A model generated the notes under the pieces. It was given only the letters and a program-made list of their open reading frames with translations. It did not search any database and was not told where the DNA came from. 64,000 bases of DNA. Source: a bacterium (GTDB lineage Bacteria; Verrucomicrobiota; Kiritimatiellia; CAIKKV01; CAITUY01). Location of the stretch: positions 124,001 through 188,000 of the forward strand of contig JBAXWB010000004.1 of the NCBI GenBank assembly GCA_037128595.1, written 5' to 3'. Of the stretch, positions 51,427 to 59,968 are shown piece after piece; position 1 is the first letter of the stretch, and every line of letters begins with the position of its first letter. The position numbers and the translations under genes were made by a program.

Positions 51427-51651
51427 ATGAATGAGAGAGTGGTCATTGATTTTGGGGTATGCCACGGCAAGTCATGCATACGGGGAACGCGTATCATGGT
51501 CAGCAACATCCTGAATCTGTTGGCGCATGGGGCCAACGTTGATGAGGTAGTGCAGGGGTATCCGCAACTTACCCGTGAAGATGTGTTCGCGGCGCTCGAA
51601 TACGCCGAAGCCATTGTCCGTGACGAGGACATTCACCCCGCGTTTGTCTGA
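51427..51651 (+). CDS. DUF433 antitoxin-like protein
   Basis: 74 residues. VIDFGVCHGKSCIRGTRIMVSN is the DUF433 signature, followed by GANVDEVVQGYPQLTREDVFAAL, a winged-helix-like fold used by VapB-type antitoxins. The frame is open from 51298, but the family starts about 51427. Its stop overlaps the next ATG (TGATG), the standard arrangement with a DUF5615 PIN-like toxin, which here is broken. Confidence 0.85.
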   Translation: MNERVVIDFGVCHGKSCIRGTRIMVSNILNLLAHGANVDEVVQGYPQLTREDVFAALEYAEAIVRDEDIHPAFV

Positions 51652-51758
51652 TGCACATCCTTGCCGACGAATGGTGGCAACAAAGTGGTAATCTCTTGGC
51701 GCCGAGGTATAAGGGGTTTTTTCAGCAGAATCGACAGGCGAAAAACCAATGGAAATGC
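51651..51758 (+). pseudogene. Remnant of a DUF5615 PIN-like toxin
   Basis: Begins MHILADE, the usual start of DUF5615 toxins with the first acidic active-site residues, then loses resemblance (WWQQSGNLLAPRYKGFF). The frame continues into the antisense of the ABC permease. Most of the toxin has been lost, leaving an antitoxin gene without its partner. Confidence 0.5.
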
Positions 51759-53420
51759 CTAGTATTCGCGGTGCTTGAGGCTGCGAATGCCCAGCCAGAG
51801 GGGCAGGGTAATGGTGACGACGGAGAGGCTTACCACCCAGAGGGCGGCATAGGCATTGGCTTGTAGGAATGGCGTCCCGTTGAATCCGCTGGTGGAATGC
51901 CAGTGCCAGATCAACCCGAAGGGGAGAATGACGCTGAGCATGAAGCCTAGCGTGAAGACCAGGTTCATGGTGCCGCCGAATCCGGAGATGATTGCGGCTG
52001 GATTGGGCTGTTTAAGATCGATAAAGATGGCGCCCAATCCCGTTGCCAGCGCGGCGGCGGCGAGCGACACGGCGATGGCCAGTCCCACCGAAAGCGTTGT
52101 CAGCGCCCCGCCAGCCTGCAACATCCACGCGGCCAGTCCCATCAGCCCCGCACTCACCGTCACCATGGCCAGGGCTGCCAGGCAGAACTTGGTGAGCAGG
52201 ATCCTGCGCATCCCTGTCGGCGCCAGGCCCAGGATCCAGAAACTGTGGCCTTCCAGGCTCAGTTGCGGGTAGACAAACCGGGCGGCCAGGGAGCAGATGA
52301 CGGAGGAGACACTGAAGATGTTGAGGAATACGATCAGGTTGCGCCACAGATCCGGCATTTCGTTGTAATGAAAGGACCGGAAGCTCGAGAAGTAGATGGC
52401 CAGCAAGCCGAAGAAGATCAGCCCCTGGGACCATTGCATGGGATCCCGCAGGAATGAACGGATGTCCTTCATGACCATTCCCCGGATGTCGTGCGGGAGG
52501 AACGCGAGGCTTTTGTCCAGCCAGGCCAGCAATTCGGCCGGCCGACGCCGGAGATCGGAGGCTCCGATCACCTTTTGGTAGGCCCGGTAGAACGTCCGTT
52601 CGCCCAGCCATTGTACCAATAGCGTCAGCAGGGCCGTTGTCGTGGCCAGTACCAGCCATAACATCAGTCCTCTGGTCCACTGGCCTCTCGTCAGGGCCAT
52701 GATGCCCTCCGATACCCAGCTGTTCGGCATCAGGGGATGGGAGGCCAGTTGAAGGCCGGGCAGGAAGCGGTTGAGGATGAATGAGGCATTTTCATTCATG
52801 ACCGGCCGGATCTGGATTATTCCATGGACCATGATCACGAGAACGAGGCCGGCTAGAATAGCCCACACGATCCGGCTTCGGGGGAACCAGCGGACTGCAG
52901 CCAGGGAGATCAGGGTTCCGATGGCGCCGCACAACAGGACAAAGGGGATGGTGAGCAGAAGGGTCCAGACCGGGAAGAGAATTCCCAGATGGGCGTGCCA
53001 GGCGTAGGCGGCGGTATAAGGGACCATCAGGAAGAAAAAGGCCCAGGAACTGAGCAGGCTGGATTCGATGAATTTGTAGGTGATAAGGGTACGGGTGTCG
53101 AGGGGGGCGGTCAGCAGAAAGAGGGTTTCGCGGGATTTGAAGAGGGTGGAATAAGAGGTAATGACGTTGGACATTAGCAGCATGATCCCGAGTCCGAGGA
53201 AGAACAGGGCGAACAGGCGATGGGTGATCATGAAGCCGCCGCCACCCATGTCCGAGAGGAACCGGAAGCCGGATAAAAACAGGGCAAAGAATCCGCCCAT
53301 CATGCCTGTGGCGAAAAGCAGGATAAAGGTGACCTTGAACACAGACTCCTGCTGCAAAAGTCGCCGCAGGTTGCGCAGCACAAAGAAGTCCTTCATCCAG
53401 ATGGCGGTTAATGGTGTCAT
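51759..53420 (-). CDS. ABC transporter permease (exporter type)
   Basis: 553 residues with about 12 membrane helices in two sets, and a cytoplasmic loop near 300-330 (RRRPAELLAWLDKSLAFLP). No family motif apart from the overall ABC-2-like pattern, with NVITSYSTLFKSRETLFLLTAPLD typical of large two-repeat exporters. It is encoded 7 nt after the ATPase gene. Substrate unknown. Confidence 0.85.
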   Translation of the reverse strand: MTPLTAIWMKDFFVLRNLRRLLQQESVFKVTFILLFATGMMGGFFALFLSGFRFLSDMGGGGFMITHRLFALFFLGLGIMLLMSNVITSYSTLFKSRETLFLLTAPLDTRTLITYKFIESSLLSSWAFFFLMVPYTAAYAWHAHLGILFPVWTLLLTIPFVLLCGAIGTLISLAAVRWFPRSRIVWAILAGLVLVIMVHGIIQIRPVMNENASFILNRFLPGLQLASHPLMPNSWVSEGIMALTRGQWTRGLMLWLVLATTTALLTLLVQWLGERTFYRAYQKVIGASDLRRRPAELLAWLDKSLAFLPHDIRGMVMKDIRSFLRDPMQWSQGLIFFGLLAIYFSSFRSFHYNEMPDLWRNLIVFLNIFSVSSVICSLAARFVYPQLSLEGHSFWILGLAPTGMRRILLTKFCLAALAMVTVSAGLMGLAAWMLQAGGALTTLSVGLAIAVSLAAAALATGLGAIFIDLKQPNPAAIISGFGGTMNLVFTLGFMLSVILPFGLIWHWHSTSGFNGTPFLQANAYAALWVVSLSVVTITLPLWLGIRSLKHREY

Positions 53421-53427
53421 AAAGGCA

Positions 53428-54150
53428 TTATGGGGTACTGGTGAGTTTCAGGAAGATGTCTTCCAGAGTGCCATTGGAGCCGGATTGGGTTTGCAATTCA
53501 TTCAGTTTGCCGAGGGCGATGAGCTTGCCGCCGGAAATGATGCCGATGCGGTCGGCGATGTCTTCGGCCAATGCCAGAATATGGGTGGTCAGCAGAATGG
53601 TCATGCCGTCCTTCACCTTGGCCCGCAGGAGATCCTTGATCATGCGGATGGAGTGGGGGTCTAGTCCGATCAGGGGTTCATCAATCAGGATGACCTTCGG
53701 GTCGTGGATAAAGGTGCTGATATAGAGCAGGCGCTGGCGCATGCCGTGCGACAACTCACCAATCAGGGCGTTGCGCGCTCCCTGCAGGTCAAACTGCCGG
53801 AGGGAGGCCTCGATATGGGCGTTCAAGTCAGGCCGGTTGAGGTTGTACAGCCCCGCTACGAACTTCAGGAATTCGACCGGAGTCAGTTTCTCGTAGAGGA
53901 ACGGCATGTCGGGGATATAGCCCATGATCCGCTTGGCCTCAACGGGGTGGGACTGGATATTGAAGTCACCTATTTTAATGGTCCCGGAATCCGGACGTAA
54001 CAGCCCCGTAAGCATCTTGATGGTGGTGGTCTTCCCTGCGCCATTGGGCCCGAGGAAGCAGAACAGCTCCCCTGCGGGGATGGAGAGGGAGAGGTCCCTG
54101 ACGGCCTGCACCGCCCCGAAGTGCTTGTTGAGATTGGTAATAGTAATCAT
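53428..54150 (-). CDS. ABC transporter ATP-binding protein
   Basis: 240 residues: Walker A GPNGAGKTTT (35-44), signature LSHGMRQRL (near 135), Walker B VILIDEPLIGLD (near 155), and switch His in LLTTHIL (near 190). The GDFNIQSHPVEAKRIMGYIPD segment is typical of ABC-2 drug/polysaccharide exporters. Pairs with the permease that follows in the operon. Confidence 0.93.
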   Translation of the reverse strand: MITITNLNKHFGAVQAVRDLSLSIPAGELFCFLGPNGAGKTTTIKMLTGLLRPDSGTIKIGDFNIQSHPVEAKRIMGYIPDMPFLYEKLTPVEFLKFVAGLYNLNRPDLNAHIEASLRQFDLQGARNALIGELSHGMRQRLLYISTFIHDPKVILIDEPLIGLDPHSIRMIKDLLRAKVKDGMTILLTTHILALAEDIADRIGIISGGKLIALGKLNELQTQSGSNGTLEDIFLKLTSTP

Positions 54151-54188
54151 GGTTTCACTTTTCTCAAAGCTTGATGCAATTAAGATTT

Positions 54189-54271
54189 TTCACGCGAAGC
54201 CGCGAAGATGCGAAGTAATTTGGAGTTAAGTAAAACCACTTTTTTTCGCGTGCTTCGCGGCTTCGCGTGAA
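54189..54271. repeat. Long inverted repeat with 19-bp perfect arms
   Basis: TTCACGCGAAGCCGCGAAG (54189-54207) and its exact reverse complement (54253-54271) flank a 45-nt loop. Each arm is itself built of GCGAAG/CGCGAAG units. It sits in the 134-nt gap between the ATPase and transglutaminase genes, which run in the same direction. It may also act as a terminator hairpin. Similar GCGAAG-rich elements occur in other genomes (from memory). Confidence 0.7.
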
Positions 54272-54284
54272 CAATTCTTTCATG

Positions 54285-55790
54285 TTATCTCTGTAATTTT
54301 AGGGGAACGACTTCCACCCTCAGCTTTCCGACAATGCTCATCAGTTTCATCTGTTCGGCCAGTTCACCTTCAAGCAGCGAGAGGTAGCCGGTGTTGACGG
54401 CCGGGAGCCCCCGGGTGGGGTCCATGTCGAGCCACTGGCCGACATAGACGGACGGCCAGGCGTGATAATAGAACCGGCCTTCATGGAGCGTGAGGCCCAC
54501 CCGTATTTTGCAGGGGAGTCCGGCCGCCCGGGCCAGGCCGGTAAACAGATAGGTGTGTTCGTTGCAATCCCCCTCGGGCCGGGCCAGTACATCCAATGCG
54601 GAGGGCAGACTGACCGTTGGCTTTTTGGCCACCTGGGTGTAGACCCACTCATAAATGGCGAGTGCGGCCTCCAGACTGTTGGTCCAGTCACCGGTGATCT
54701 CCCGCGCCTTGTTGATCAGCCGCTGGTCCTGTGCCTGGACGAAGGGTGTGGAGGCCAGCCAGGGCGATAGGGCCGCAGGGATGGCCGCTTTTACACAACC
54801 GGAGGCGGGCAGCATGTCGGTCCGGACCCTTACGTCGGTGACATTACTGTTGATCGAGACGACCGTCTGGCGCTGGGATTCCAGGGCGTCGCGGGAAAAG
54901 GTCGGGCCGGTGAGGCGGAGGGTAACCTCAGGGGCCGAGCGGAGCAGGGCGGTATCCCCTTCAATGGGAACGGCCAGGGCCGTCAACATATCTTCGGTTC
55001 CCTGCCGGGCCCCTGCGGATAACGCCTCCTTGGCCTCACAGCTTTCAATGGTCCAGCCGAGCGCGGTTTCCTGTTTCATCATCAGCCCTTCGCGGTCGAT
55101 CCAGGAAAGCGTTTCCATGCCATCCACCGTGGCGGTGAGCACGGTGGTGGGAACCGGTTTGCCTGTGCGGAGCAGCTCCTCATGGCGCAGCGCCCGGACG
55201 GCCACCTTCTGCGAGGAGAGGGTGACCGGGTTGAAGATCTGGAACACGGCCTCATTGCCCGGCTTCAATGACTTCAGCGTCATTTCGGTCATGGGTGAAT
55301 AGATGACGGCGTCTTCCGGGATGGTGACGGTAAAGTGCTGGATTGAACCCACGCCCTTGATGGTGATATCAAACACGTTGCCTTGTTTCCGTGTTCCGTC
55401 GACGGAGATGGCGTAGCCGGTGGAGGTCAGGTCAAAGGAAAATGACGTGAGTTTGTAAAGGGCGTCCACGACCGCATCGGCATTCACGGCCACCCGCTGA
55501 CGACTTCCCATGATCATAAGGGTCAGGATGGTGCGGTTATTGATCCGGTAGTGGTTGCCGCCGTTCTGTTCGTCCACATCGACAGAGGTATGCGTATACC
55601 CGATGGATTTCCCCTGAACGGAAATGGTCATCCACCGGTCCATGACCATGACGCCATGTGACAGCAAGGTGCGATACCCGGCTGACGTCTGATGCCGGAG
55701 ATCGGGGTAGGCCTCGTAGAAAACCAGCCAGCCCATGGCCCCGAGCCATAGTAAAAGAGTGGTCACAATGGTGAGCGCGCGTTGACTCAT
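54285..55790 (-). CDS. Membrane-anchored transglutaminase-like protein
   Basis: 501 residues. One N-terminal membrane helix (about 5-25), a long beta-rich region (30-360), then a transglutaminase-like domain with Cys in EGDCNEHTYLF (near 407), His in YYHAWPSVY (near 443) and Asp in WLDMDPTRG (near 457). Most bacterial members are peptidases or have unknown function. The start at 55790 overlaps the methyltransferase stop (ATGA). Confidence 0.88.
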   Translation of the reverse strand: MSQRALTIVTTLLLWLGAMGWLVFYEAYPDLRHQTSAGYRTLLSHGVMVMDRWMTISVQGKSIGYTHTSVDVDEQNGGNHYRINNRTILTLMIMGSRQRVAVNADAVVDALYKLTSFSFDLTSTGYAISVDGTRKQGNVFDITIKGVGSIQHFTVTIPEDAVIYSPMTEMTLKSLKPGNEAVFQIFNPVTLSSQKVAVRALRHEELLRTGKPVPTTVLTATVDGMETLSWIDREGLMMKQETALGWTIESCEAKEALSAGARQGTEDMLTALAVPIEGDTALLRSAPEVTLRLTGPTFSRDALESQRQTVVSINSNVTDVRVRTDMLPASGCVKAAIPAALSPWLASTPFVQAQDQRLINKAREITGDWTNSLEAALAIYEWVYTQVAKKPTVSLPSALDVLARPEGDCNEHTYLFTGLARAAGLPCKIRVGLTLHEGRFYYHAWPSVYVGQWLDMDPTRGLPAVNTGYLSLLEGELAEQMKLMSIVGKLRVEVVPLKLQR

Positions 55791-56788
55791 GTTTTCCGCC
55801 TGACCTCGAGGAGGGCGATTTTGGTGGCGTGATTGAACGGCGCCGGATCGGTGACGGGGGCGCCGACCATGGTTTGCGGGTAGCCGGTGCAGTCTGGAGG
55901 CACCGGGATCAGCTCGATGATCTTTAAACATCCATCCGCACAGAGCGCGGTCAGCGTGTCCAGATAGGCCTTGCCGCTCAGGAACAGGGCATTGTTGATC
56001 GCCACCAGGATCCCGCCATCGTTGATCAACGGCCGGATTTTATTGATTAGCCGGGCACTGTCAGCGGCCAGATCCACCACCCCTTTTGGAGTTGCCGAAA
56101 AGATGGGAGGATCGAGGAATACGCAGTCAAATCGCTCGCCCTCACGCTTCATCTGATTGACCTCCGGCCAGAAGTCGCCCGTGCGGATATTGGCCTTGAT
56201 GTTGGGCAGGTGGTTGAGTGCGTACGACTCCTCGGCCAGATTCATGAACTCCCGGTTCAGGTCGAGCTGCACGACACGGGCCGCGCCGCCCGCCAGTGCG
56301 GCGACGCCGAGGCTTCCGGTGTAGGCGAAGGTATTGAGTACCGTTTTTCCCTTCAGCGAGCGCGTCGCCCATTGACGGAGGTTCCGGGTGTCGAGGTAAA
56401 GACTGGCGTCGCGATTCAGGCACAGATCGACGGCGTACCAGAGGCCATGCTCCTTCACCCGCCGGTTGCAGCCGGTGCCGGACAGGATCACGCCGCGTTT
56501 TTCCGCCTCGGTTTTTCCATTACGTGTTTTCAGGAGGATGACCCGGATCCAGGGGAGGCGTGTCTTCAGGTGGTGGCAGACCGTCTGGATCAGCGACACG
56601 GGGGCGGCGGCCAGCTCGGTGTAATCGTTCAGGAGGGCGGTGGATCCGTAGATATCGATGACGAGGGTGGGGCACCCTTCACTGAACCCGTTGAACAGCC
56701 GGAAGGCGGATTCGTGCCGGGACTCCATTAACTCCTGCCGTGCGGCAATCGCTCCATCCAACAGGTCCGTAATCAGCGCGGTATTCAT
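55787..56788 (-). CDS. Class I SAM-dependent methyltransferase, RlmI-like
   Basis: 333 residues. N-terminal part (1-110) with FRLFNGFSEGCPTLVIDIYG, like the domain after PUA in RlmI. Rossmann domain with VLNTFAYTGSLGVAALAGGA (near 150-168) and the catalytic FLDPPIFS (near 225), typical of rRNA m5C methyltransferases. The N-terminal PUA domain of RlmI is missing. Probably methylates rRNA. Overlaps the HAD gene by 4 nt. Confidence 0.85.
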   Translation of the reverse strand: MNTALITDLLDGAIAARQELMESRHESAFRLFNGFSEGCPTLVIDIYGSTALLNDYTELAAAPVSLIQTVCHHLKTRLPWIRVILLKTRNGKTEAEKRGVILSGTGCNRRVKEHGLWYAVDLCLNRDASLYLDTRNLRQWATRSLKGKTVLNTFAYTGSLGVAALAGGAARVVQLDLNREFMNLAEESYALNHLPNIKANIRTGDFWPEVNQMKREGERFDCVFLDPPIFSATPKGVVDLAADSARLINKIRPLINDGGILVAINNALFLSGKAYLDTLTALCADGCLKIIELIPVPPDCTGYPQTMVGAPVTDPAPFNHATKIALLEVRRKT

Positions 56789-57435
56789 GTGGCGATAAAA
56801 TCGATCACCCCTTGAAAATCAGGAACAATCGGGCAACCGAGCGGGGCCAGTTTGCGTAGTGATTGGTGGCCGCCCGACATGAGGAGGCAGGGGATTCCCA
56901 TGGCTTGGGCGACTTCGTAATCGTGGGTGGTGTCACCAATCAGTAATGCCCCCTTTTTGCTCAGGCCCGTTTGGTTAAACAAGGCGTGGCCCAAATCGAT
57001 TTTCGAACTGGCATACAGATCATCGAGCCCGTAGATGTGATCGAACTGCGGCAGGATATGTCGTTCATTGATCATGCGCCGGAGGATCTTAAGTTCACAG
57101 GCCGAGAGGATGGAGTGGCCCAGTCCGCTGGCTCGGAGCGCGGAGAGCGCCGCGGGTGCGCCTGTGCGCAAGGCAGAGGTGGCTGATGCCGTCGCGTAGG
57201 CTCGGTGATAATCCGCAGCCACTTCGGCCCAATTCTCTTGCGATAAATCAAAGCCCAGTTTGAGGTAGTAATCGCGGACGGGGAAATCAAACACGTCCAG
57301 ATATTGCTCGAGAGTGAGGGTGGGGAGGGTACGGGCCGTGAGCAGGACATTGATGGCGTCCACGCACGCCTGGACATCGTCCAGGAGGGTGCCGTTCCAA
57401 TCCCAGATTATATGGTGGTATGAATGGATGTTCAG
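56785..57435 (-). CDS. HAD-family phosphatase, probably starting at CTG
   Basis: 216 residues. HAD motif I is IIWDWNGTLLDD (near residues 9-20), motif II SACELK near 115, motif III Lys in YASSKIDLGHALF, motif IV LLIGDTTHDYEVA. This is phosphoglycolate-phosphatase-like. Motif I lies upstream of the first GTG (57363), so the gene must begin earlier. No ATG, GTG or TTG occurs in frame before the motif. CTG at 57435 overlaps the ispG stop (CTGA), copying the ATGA overlaps used elsewhere here, and GGAAGG lies just before it. Confidence 0.8.
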   Translation of the reverse strand: MNIHSYHHIIWDWNGTLLDDVQACVDAINVLLTARTLPTLTLEQYLDVFDFPVRDYYLKLGFDLSQENWAEVAADYHRAYATASATSALRTGAPAALSALRASGLGHSILSACELKILRRMINERHILPQFDHIYGLDDLYASSKIDLGHALFNQTGLSKKGALLIGDTTHDYEVAQAMGIPCLLMSGGHQSLRKLAPLGCPIVPDFQGVIDFIAT

Positions 57436-58523
57436 CCCTTCCAGAGTGTGACCTGCTCAAGCAGTCGCTCCAGGATCTCGGCTTCCGGGACCGTCGTCAG
57501 GAACGTGCCCTTCACATAGAGCGCGGCCTTCCCCTGGCCACCGGCAATGGCAATGTCCGACTCCCGGGCTTCCCCCGGTCCATTGACCAGGCAGCCCATG
57601 ACGGCCACGGTGGGATGGGGGGCCGAAGGATGGGCGCGATAGTACTTGTCGAGTTCGGTCTCCACCTGCTGGGCCAACGCCACGACATTGATCTGGATCC
57701 GGCCACAGGTAGGGCAGGAAATAACGCTGGCTCCCGGCGGCCTCAAGCCGAAACAGCGTAACAGTTCGAGGCCCACCCGGACTTCCTGAACAGGGGAATC
57801 GGTCAGGGAGACCCGCAACGTGTCCCCGATCCCTTCGGCAATCAGCATGCCCATCGCCACACTCGACCGGATGGTTCCATTCAGCAGGGTACCCGCCTCG
57901 GTGACGCCCAGGTGGAGCGGATGGTCGGTGGTTTTAGATAAGAGCCGGTAGGCCAGCAGGGTCCGGGGGACATCAGATGCCTTGACGGAGATCTTGATCC
58001 AGGGATGGCCGGCCTCCTCGAGGATGCGGACATGCCGCATGGCACTTTCAACCAGGGCTTCGGCCGTGGCACTGCCATACTTTTCGAGCAGATCCTTCTC
58101 CAGAGAGCCGCCATTGACGCCGATGCGGATGGGGATTTTACGGCCAGCCGCCGCCTTCACCACCTCGCGTACCCGATCCAGACTTCCAATATTTCCGGGA
58201 TTGATCCGTAGGCCGTCAACGCCGCCATCGAGGGCGATCAAGGCCAGTTTATGGTTGAAGTGGATGTCCGCGATCAGGGGGATAGTCACTTGTTTGCGGA
58301 TGGCGGCGAGGGCGTGAGCGGCCTCCTCATCGATGACCGCGAGCCGGACGATATCACAGCCGGCCTCCTGAACCTCCTGAATCTGCATCACGGTGGCCGC
58401 AATGTTGCGGGTGTCCGTTTTCGTCATGGTCTGGACGCTGATCGGGGCCTGGCCACCCACCGCCACCGAACCGACCTGGATCTGGCGGGTGGGGCGACGC
58501 TGGATGTCAATGGCGGCGTGCAT
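57432..58523 (-). CDS. ispG: 4-hydroxy-3-methylbut-2-enyl-diphosphate synthase
   Basis: MEP-pathway iron-sulfur enzyme, 363 residues from the ATG at 58523. RQIQVGSVAVGGQAPISVQTMT opens the TIM barrel; GVDGLRINPGNIG follows. The 4Fe-4S cysteines lie in SCPTCGR and MGCLVNGPGEA. The start immediately follows the rseP stop by one base. It shares the operon with dxr, the first committed step of the same pathway. Confidence 0.95.
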   Translation of the reverse strand: MHAAIDIQRRPTRQIQVGSVAVGGQAPISVQTMTKTDTRNIAATVMQIQEVQEAGCDIVRLAVIDEEAAHALAAIRKQVTIPLIADIHFNHKLALIALDGGVDGLRINPGNIGSLDRVREVVKAAAGRKIPIRIGVNGGSLEKDLLEKYGSATAEALVESAMRHVRILEEAGHPWIKISVKASDVPRTLLAYRLLSKTTDHPLHLGVTEAGTLLNGTIRSSVAMGMLIAEGIGDTLRVSLTDSPVQEVRVGLELLRCFGLRPPGASVISCPTCGRIQINVVALAQQVETELDKYYRAHPSAPHPTVAVMGCLVNGPGEARESDIAIAGGQGKAALYVKGTFLTTVPEAEILERLLEQVTLWKG

Positions 58524-58524
58524 A

Positions 58525-59964
58525 TTATTTGGCAGGTTCGGCGGGCGTATTGGTGACGGTGGCCGGCATATTGGTCGTGACGGCCGGCTTGCCATTCATC
58601 CATTTGTCGATTTTTCCGCCGATGGCCGTGTAACGGTAGGTGTCGCGCCCCGTCAGGAAGACAAAGAGCACGATCAGCAGGATGGCAAACAGGTTGGTCA
58701 GTCCGATAATGATTTTCGAGTGCAGCGGACGGCGGAAAATCATTTCCCACAGGGAGAAGACGATATGGCCGCCATCCAGCACGGGGATGGGCAGCAGGTT
58801 GATGATCGCCAGGTTGACGTTCAGGAAGCTGGTGAAGAAGACCGCAATCATGAAGCTCAGTTTCACCACATAATAATAGGCGATCAGAATGGCCAGCGGG
58901 CCACCGATCTGCTTGGCCGTATTGCCCGCCTGACCGGGGATCGTCAGGGCATGCAACGTCTGGAAGATGGCGGTCGAATGGAAGTGAATCTGGGACCAGG
59001 GGGAGGGATGAACGATCTTGTTGATGTCCACATCCACCTGCTTCGGGTTGAACTCGATGCCGATGCGGATCCGCTCCGTGGTCGGGTCGTAATCGGGGGT
59101 GACCAGGGTGGTCAGCGTCTTACCATCCCGTAAATAGGCCATGGAAACGGTTTTTCCTTTGTAACCCTGCATGAGGCTGATGAGGTGGGCCGGGCTGAAG
59201 ATCTTCTGGCCATCAAACTCGCTCAGCAGGTCGCCCCGTTGAAACCCCGCCTTGGCGGCGCTCATTCCGGGCGTCACGTTGAACACCATGCAGAGTCCTT
59301 TGCTGTCGATCTTGCCGAGGGAGTCTGAGCCGGGCAGGACCAGGGTCAGCTTCTCCGAGACGCGTTGAACCCCGACGGTGGCGACCGTATATCGCGAGGA
59401 GGTCATCAGGAAGTCCACCCAGTTTTTGACCGGCTTGCCGTTCACGGACAGGATTTCATCGCCACAGCGCAGGCCATTGGTGTAGGCCTCGCTGGAAAGT
59501 GCCACATAGCCGACGACCGAGGTTTCTTCGGCCACGGAGGCCGGCTTGCCGAAGAGATACACGCCCCAGGCGAGAATAAAGGCAAAGACCATATTGCCTG
59601 CGGCGCCGGCAATCGAGACGATGATGCGTTTCCAGGGCGCAATCGTGGGCAGCACCCGGGCGGGTTCCTTTTTATCGGCATCTGAGGGAGCGGCAGTCCC
59701 GGCCTCGGTCTCCCCTTGAATCAGGCTCATGCCGGTGGGATCCAGCTGGGGCAGGGCCACATAGCCACCCAGGGGAATGGCGCAAATTTTGTAAACCACG
59801 TCCTTGTGTTTCCGCTGCCAGATGGCGGGGCCGAACCCGATCGAGAAGACATCCACGGTCAGGCCGAAGTAACGGGCGGCGAGGAAATGGCCCAGTTCAT
59901 GCACGAAGATGGAGAGGCCGAATAAAATGGCGACAATGGCAATGGTCAAAATGGCAGTGATCAT
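58525..59964 (-). CDS. rseP: Site-2 intramembrane metalloprotease
   Basis: 479 residues. HELGH zinc motif at 22-26 in the first membrane helix, PLGGYVAL, two PDZ-like domains (about 115-330), and the second zinc-ligand motif LLPIPVLDGGHI (near 400). Cleaves membrane proteins within the bilayer, notably anti-sigma factors. The only candidate substrate in view is the membrane protein at 43553-44335, and that link is speculative. It follows dxr by 4 nt in a conserved order. Confidence 0.95.
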   Translation of the reverse strand: MITAILTIAIVAILFGLSIFVHELGHFLAARYFGLTVDVFSIGFGPAIWQRKHKDVVYKICAIPLGGYVALPQLDPTGMSLIQGETEAGTAAPSDADKKEPARVLPTIAPWKRIIVSIAGAAGNMVFAFILAWGVYLFGKPASVAEETSVVGYVALSSEAYTNGLRCGDEILSVNGKPVKNWVDFLMTSSRYTVATVGVQRVSEKLTLVLPGSDSLGKIDSKGLCMVFNVTPGMSAAKAGFQRGDLLSEFDGQKIFSPAHLISLMQGYKGKTVSMAYLRDGKTLTTLVTPDYDPTTERIRIGIEFNPKQVDVDINKIVHPSPWSQIHFHSTAIFQTLHALTIPGQAGNTAKQIGGPLAILIAYYYVVKLSFMIAVFFTSFLNVNLAIINLLPIPVLDGGHIVFSLWEMIFRRPLHSKIIIGLTNLFAILLIVLFVFLTGRDTYRYTAIGGKIDKWMNGKPAVTTNMPATVTNTPAEPAK

Positions 59965-59968
59965 GGGG

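Noticed and set aside
51651-51866. 71-codon ORF as a functional toxin
   Set aside because: Only the first seven residues resemble the family and the last third is antisense to the ABC permease.
54655-55302. 215-codon plus-strand ORF opposite the transglutaminase gene
   Set aside because: A shadow of the real gene; no start signal or domain.
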